A model generated the notes under the pieces. That model was not told the origin of the DNA and did no database searches. It saw nothing but the letters and a program-made list of their open reading frames with translations. Source: JAGLQA01 sp023135565 (GTDB lineage: Bacteria; Acidobacteriota; Aminicenantia; UBA2199). From it: 22,034 nucleotides of DNA. A program made the position numbers and the translations under genes. The stretch covers positions 1 to 22,034 of the forward strand of contig DAOWCY010000119.1 of assembly GCA_030639305.1 (NCBI GenBank). The letters are read 5' to 3'. Shown here in pieces: positions 21,366 through 22,034 of the stretch; the stretch's first letter is position 1; every line of letters begins with the position of its first letter.

Positions 21366-22004
21366 CTATTTTTCTTTTTCTCCGCGCTCTGCCCACGTTT
21401 TGTAAATAGCGGCTAAGGTATAGGCTTTTCCATCATCCGAGGTATTTAATTCAGCAATGCTGCGAGCCCGGCTCCAGTTTCCCGCCTTTGCCATAAACAT
21501 CGCGATATGTGTAATGGCTTTATATCTATTGTAACTATCGAAACTATTTTCAATTTTTTCAGCTACCTTGAGCGCTTTCTCAACAAGGGTGGCGTCATTC
21601 GTGGTTTCCGCTATCTTCATAGTTGCAAAAACCACAACGCGGAGAGCGGAGGATTTGGGCCATCCACTTCCAATTTTTTCAGCCGCCGTGAGTGCTTGAT
21701 TTAAGAATTTAAGTGCTTTTTCTTTATCACCTAACTTCGCTGCCGCCTGAGCCACAGCGCGGAGAGCGGAAGATTTCTCATCTTCATCTTCAATTTTTTC
21801 AACAATCTTGATTGCCTGCTCTACATCATCATTCAAAACAAAAGATTTAACTATTTCAGATATAGCATCTGGGGCGATGCGTTTTTTACTGAGATCTATA
21901 GCGCTCAGATAAAGTAACCCGTTTTTGCTCAGATAAAGTAATCCGCCCAATCTACATATCAAATGCCCCTTAAAAAAGCTTAGGACACTCTTTTTCTTTT
22001 CCAA
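21366..22004 (-). CDS. TPR-like helical-repeat protein, possibly with a damaged N-terminus
   Basis: 212 residues. From about residue 45 it shows helical repeats of about 38 residues: SALRAVAQAAAKLGDKEKAL, SALRVVVFATMKIAETTND and AITHIAMFMAKAGNWSRA, each followed by an AEKI-type helix. This is the pattern of TPR-like scaffold proteins; no catalytic domain is present. The frame is open from a stop at 22025, and the only start near the top is TTG at 22004 without a clear ribosome site. The first 40 residues contain a duplicated GLLYLS(K/A) segment from a 24-bp DNA duplication and look unlike the rest, so the protein may be a 3' fragment of a longer repeat protein. No signal peptide. Partner unknown. 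Confidence 0.6.
   Translation of the reverse strand: MEKKKSVLSFFKGHLICRLGGLLYLSKNGLLYLSAIDLSKKRIAPDAISEIVKSFVLNDDVEQAIKIVEKIEDEDEKSSALRAVAQAAAKLGDKEKALKFLNQALTAAEKIGSGWPKSSALRVVVFATMKIAETTNDATLVEKALKVAEKIENSFDSYNRYKAITHIAMFMAKAGNWSRARSIAELNTSDDGKAYTLAAIYKTWAERGEKEK
21903..21941. repeat. 24-bp tandem duplication in the TPR-like gene
   Basis: GCTCAGATAAAGTAA occurs at 21903-21917 and again at 21927-21941, followed each time by CCG or TCCG. The 24-bp period keeps the frame and encodes the repeated LLYLS segment near the N-terminus. Confidence 0.7.
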
Positions 22005-22034
22005 GTAGCAGAAATGGTGGTATCATTTAAGTGA

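Overview
The window looks like a piece of a Gram-negative-type bacterial chromosome. It encodes a putative lipoprotein, a signal-peptide-bearing DPP IV-like peptidase, a GT-C membrane glycosyltransferase, and HEAT and TPR-like helical-repeat proteins. The housekeeping-like genes are moderately GC-rich, and the spaces between them are full of short palindromic repeats. This style resembles Acidobacteriota / Aminicenantes-type genomes, but nothing here fixes the taxon, and that is a low-confidence inference.

Layout. (1) 1-710: an archaeal-style AAA+ ATPase gene on the minus strand, broken near codon 160. The sequence after the break looks like the 5' end of a group II intron that leaves the window to the left. 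Its promoter sits inside a 41-bp perfect palindrome. (2) 769-2699: a small putative lipoprotein and a 479-aa membrane protein, divergent, each with a good sigma70-type promoter. (3) 2700-7928: a HEAT-repeat protein with a Cys4 cluster and a GT-C glycosyltransferase, both minus strand, embedded in and invaded by mosaic palindromic repeats. The repeats supply the termini of the HEAT ORF, and about 155-bp and 200-bp in-frame insertions sit inside the glycosyltransferase. (4) 8238-17931: a defence-island-like block. A plus-strand GHKL (Hsp90-like) ATPase converges on a five-gene minus-strand operon: DUF4007 protein (SspB-like), large P-loop ATPase (SspC-like), PP-loop/PAPS-reductase-family protein (SspD/DndC-like), a DUF262-only protein and a soluble Ser/Thr protein kinase. 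(5) 17932-18500: a scarred junction with gene fragments. (6) 18352-20823: a DPP IV-like S9B peptidase. (7) 20885-21361: a large repeat cluster followed by a precise 21-bp tandem array. (8) 21366-22004: a TPR-like helical-repeat protein.

The most interesting part is region 4. The first three genes match the core of the single-strand DNA phosphorothioation system (SspBCD), with overlapping reading frames that imply coupled translation. Instead of the usual SspE (DUF262 plus DUF1524 nuclease) or SspFGH partners, the operon continues into a DUF262 protein without a visible nuclease domain and a Ser/Thr kinase with all catalytic residues. The GHKL ATPase faces them with only 15 bp between stops. 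I infer a phosphorothioate-linked defence locus with an unfamiliar effector set. No cysteine desulfurase (SspA) is present in the window, so a host IscS-type enzyme or a gene outside the window would have to provide sulfur.
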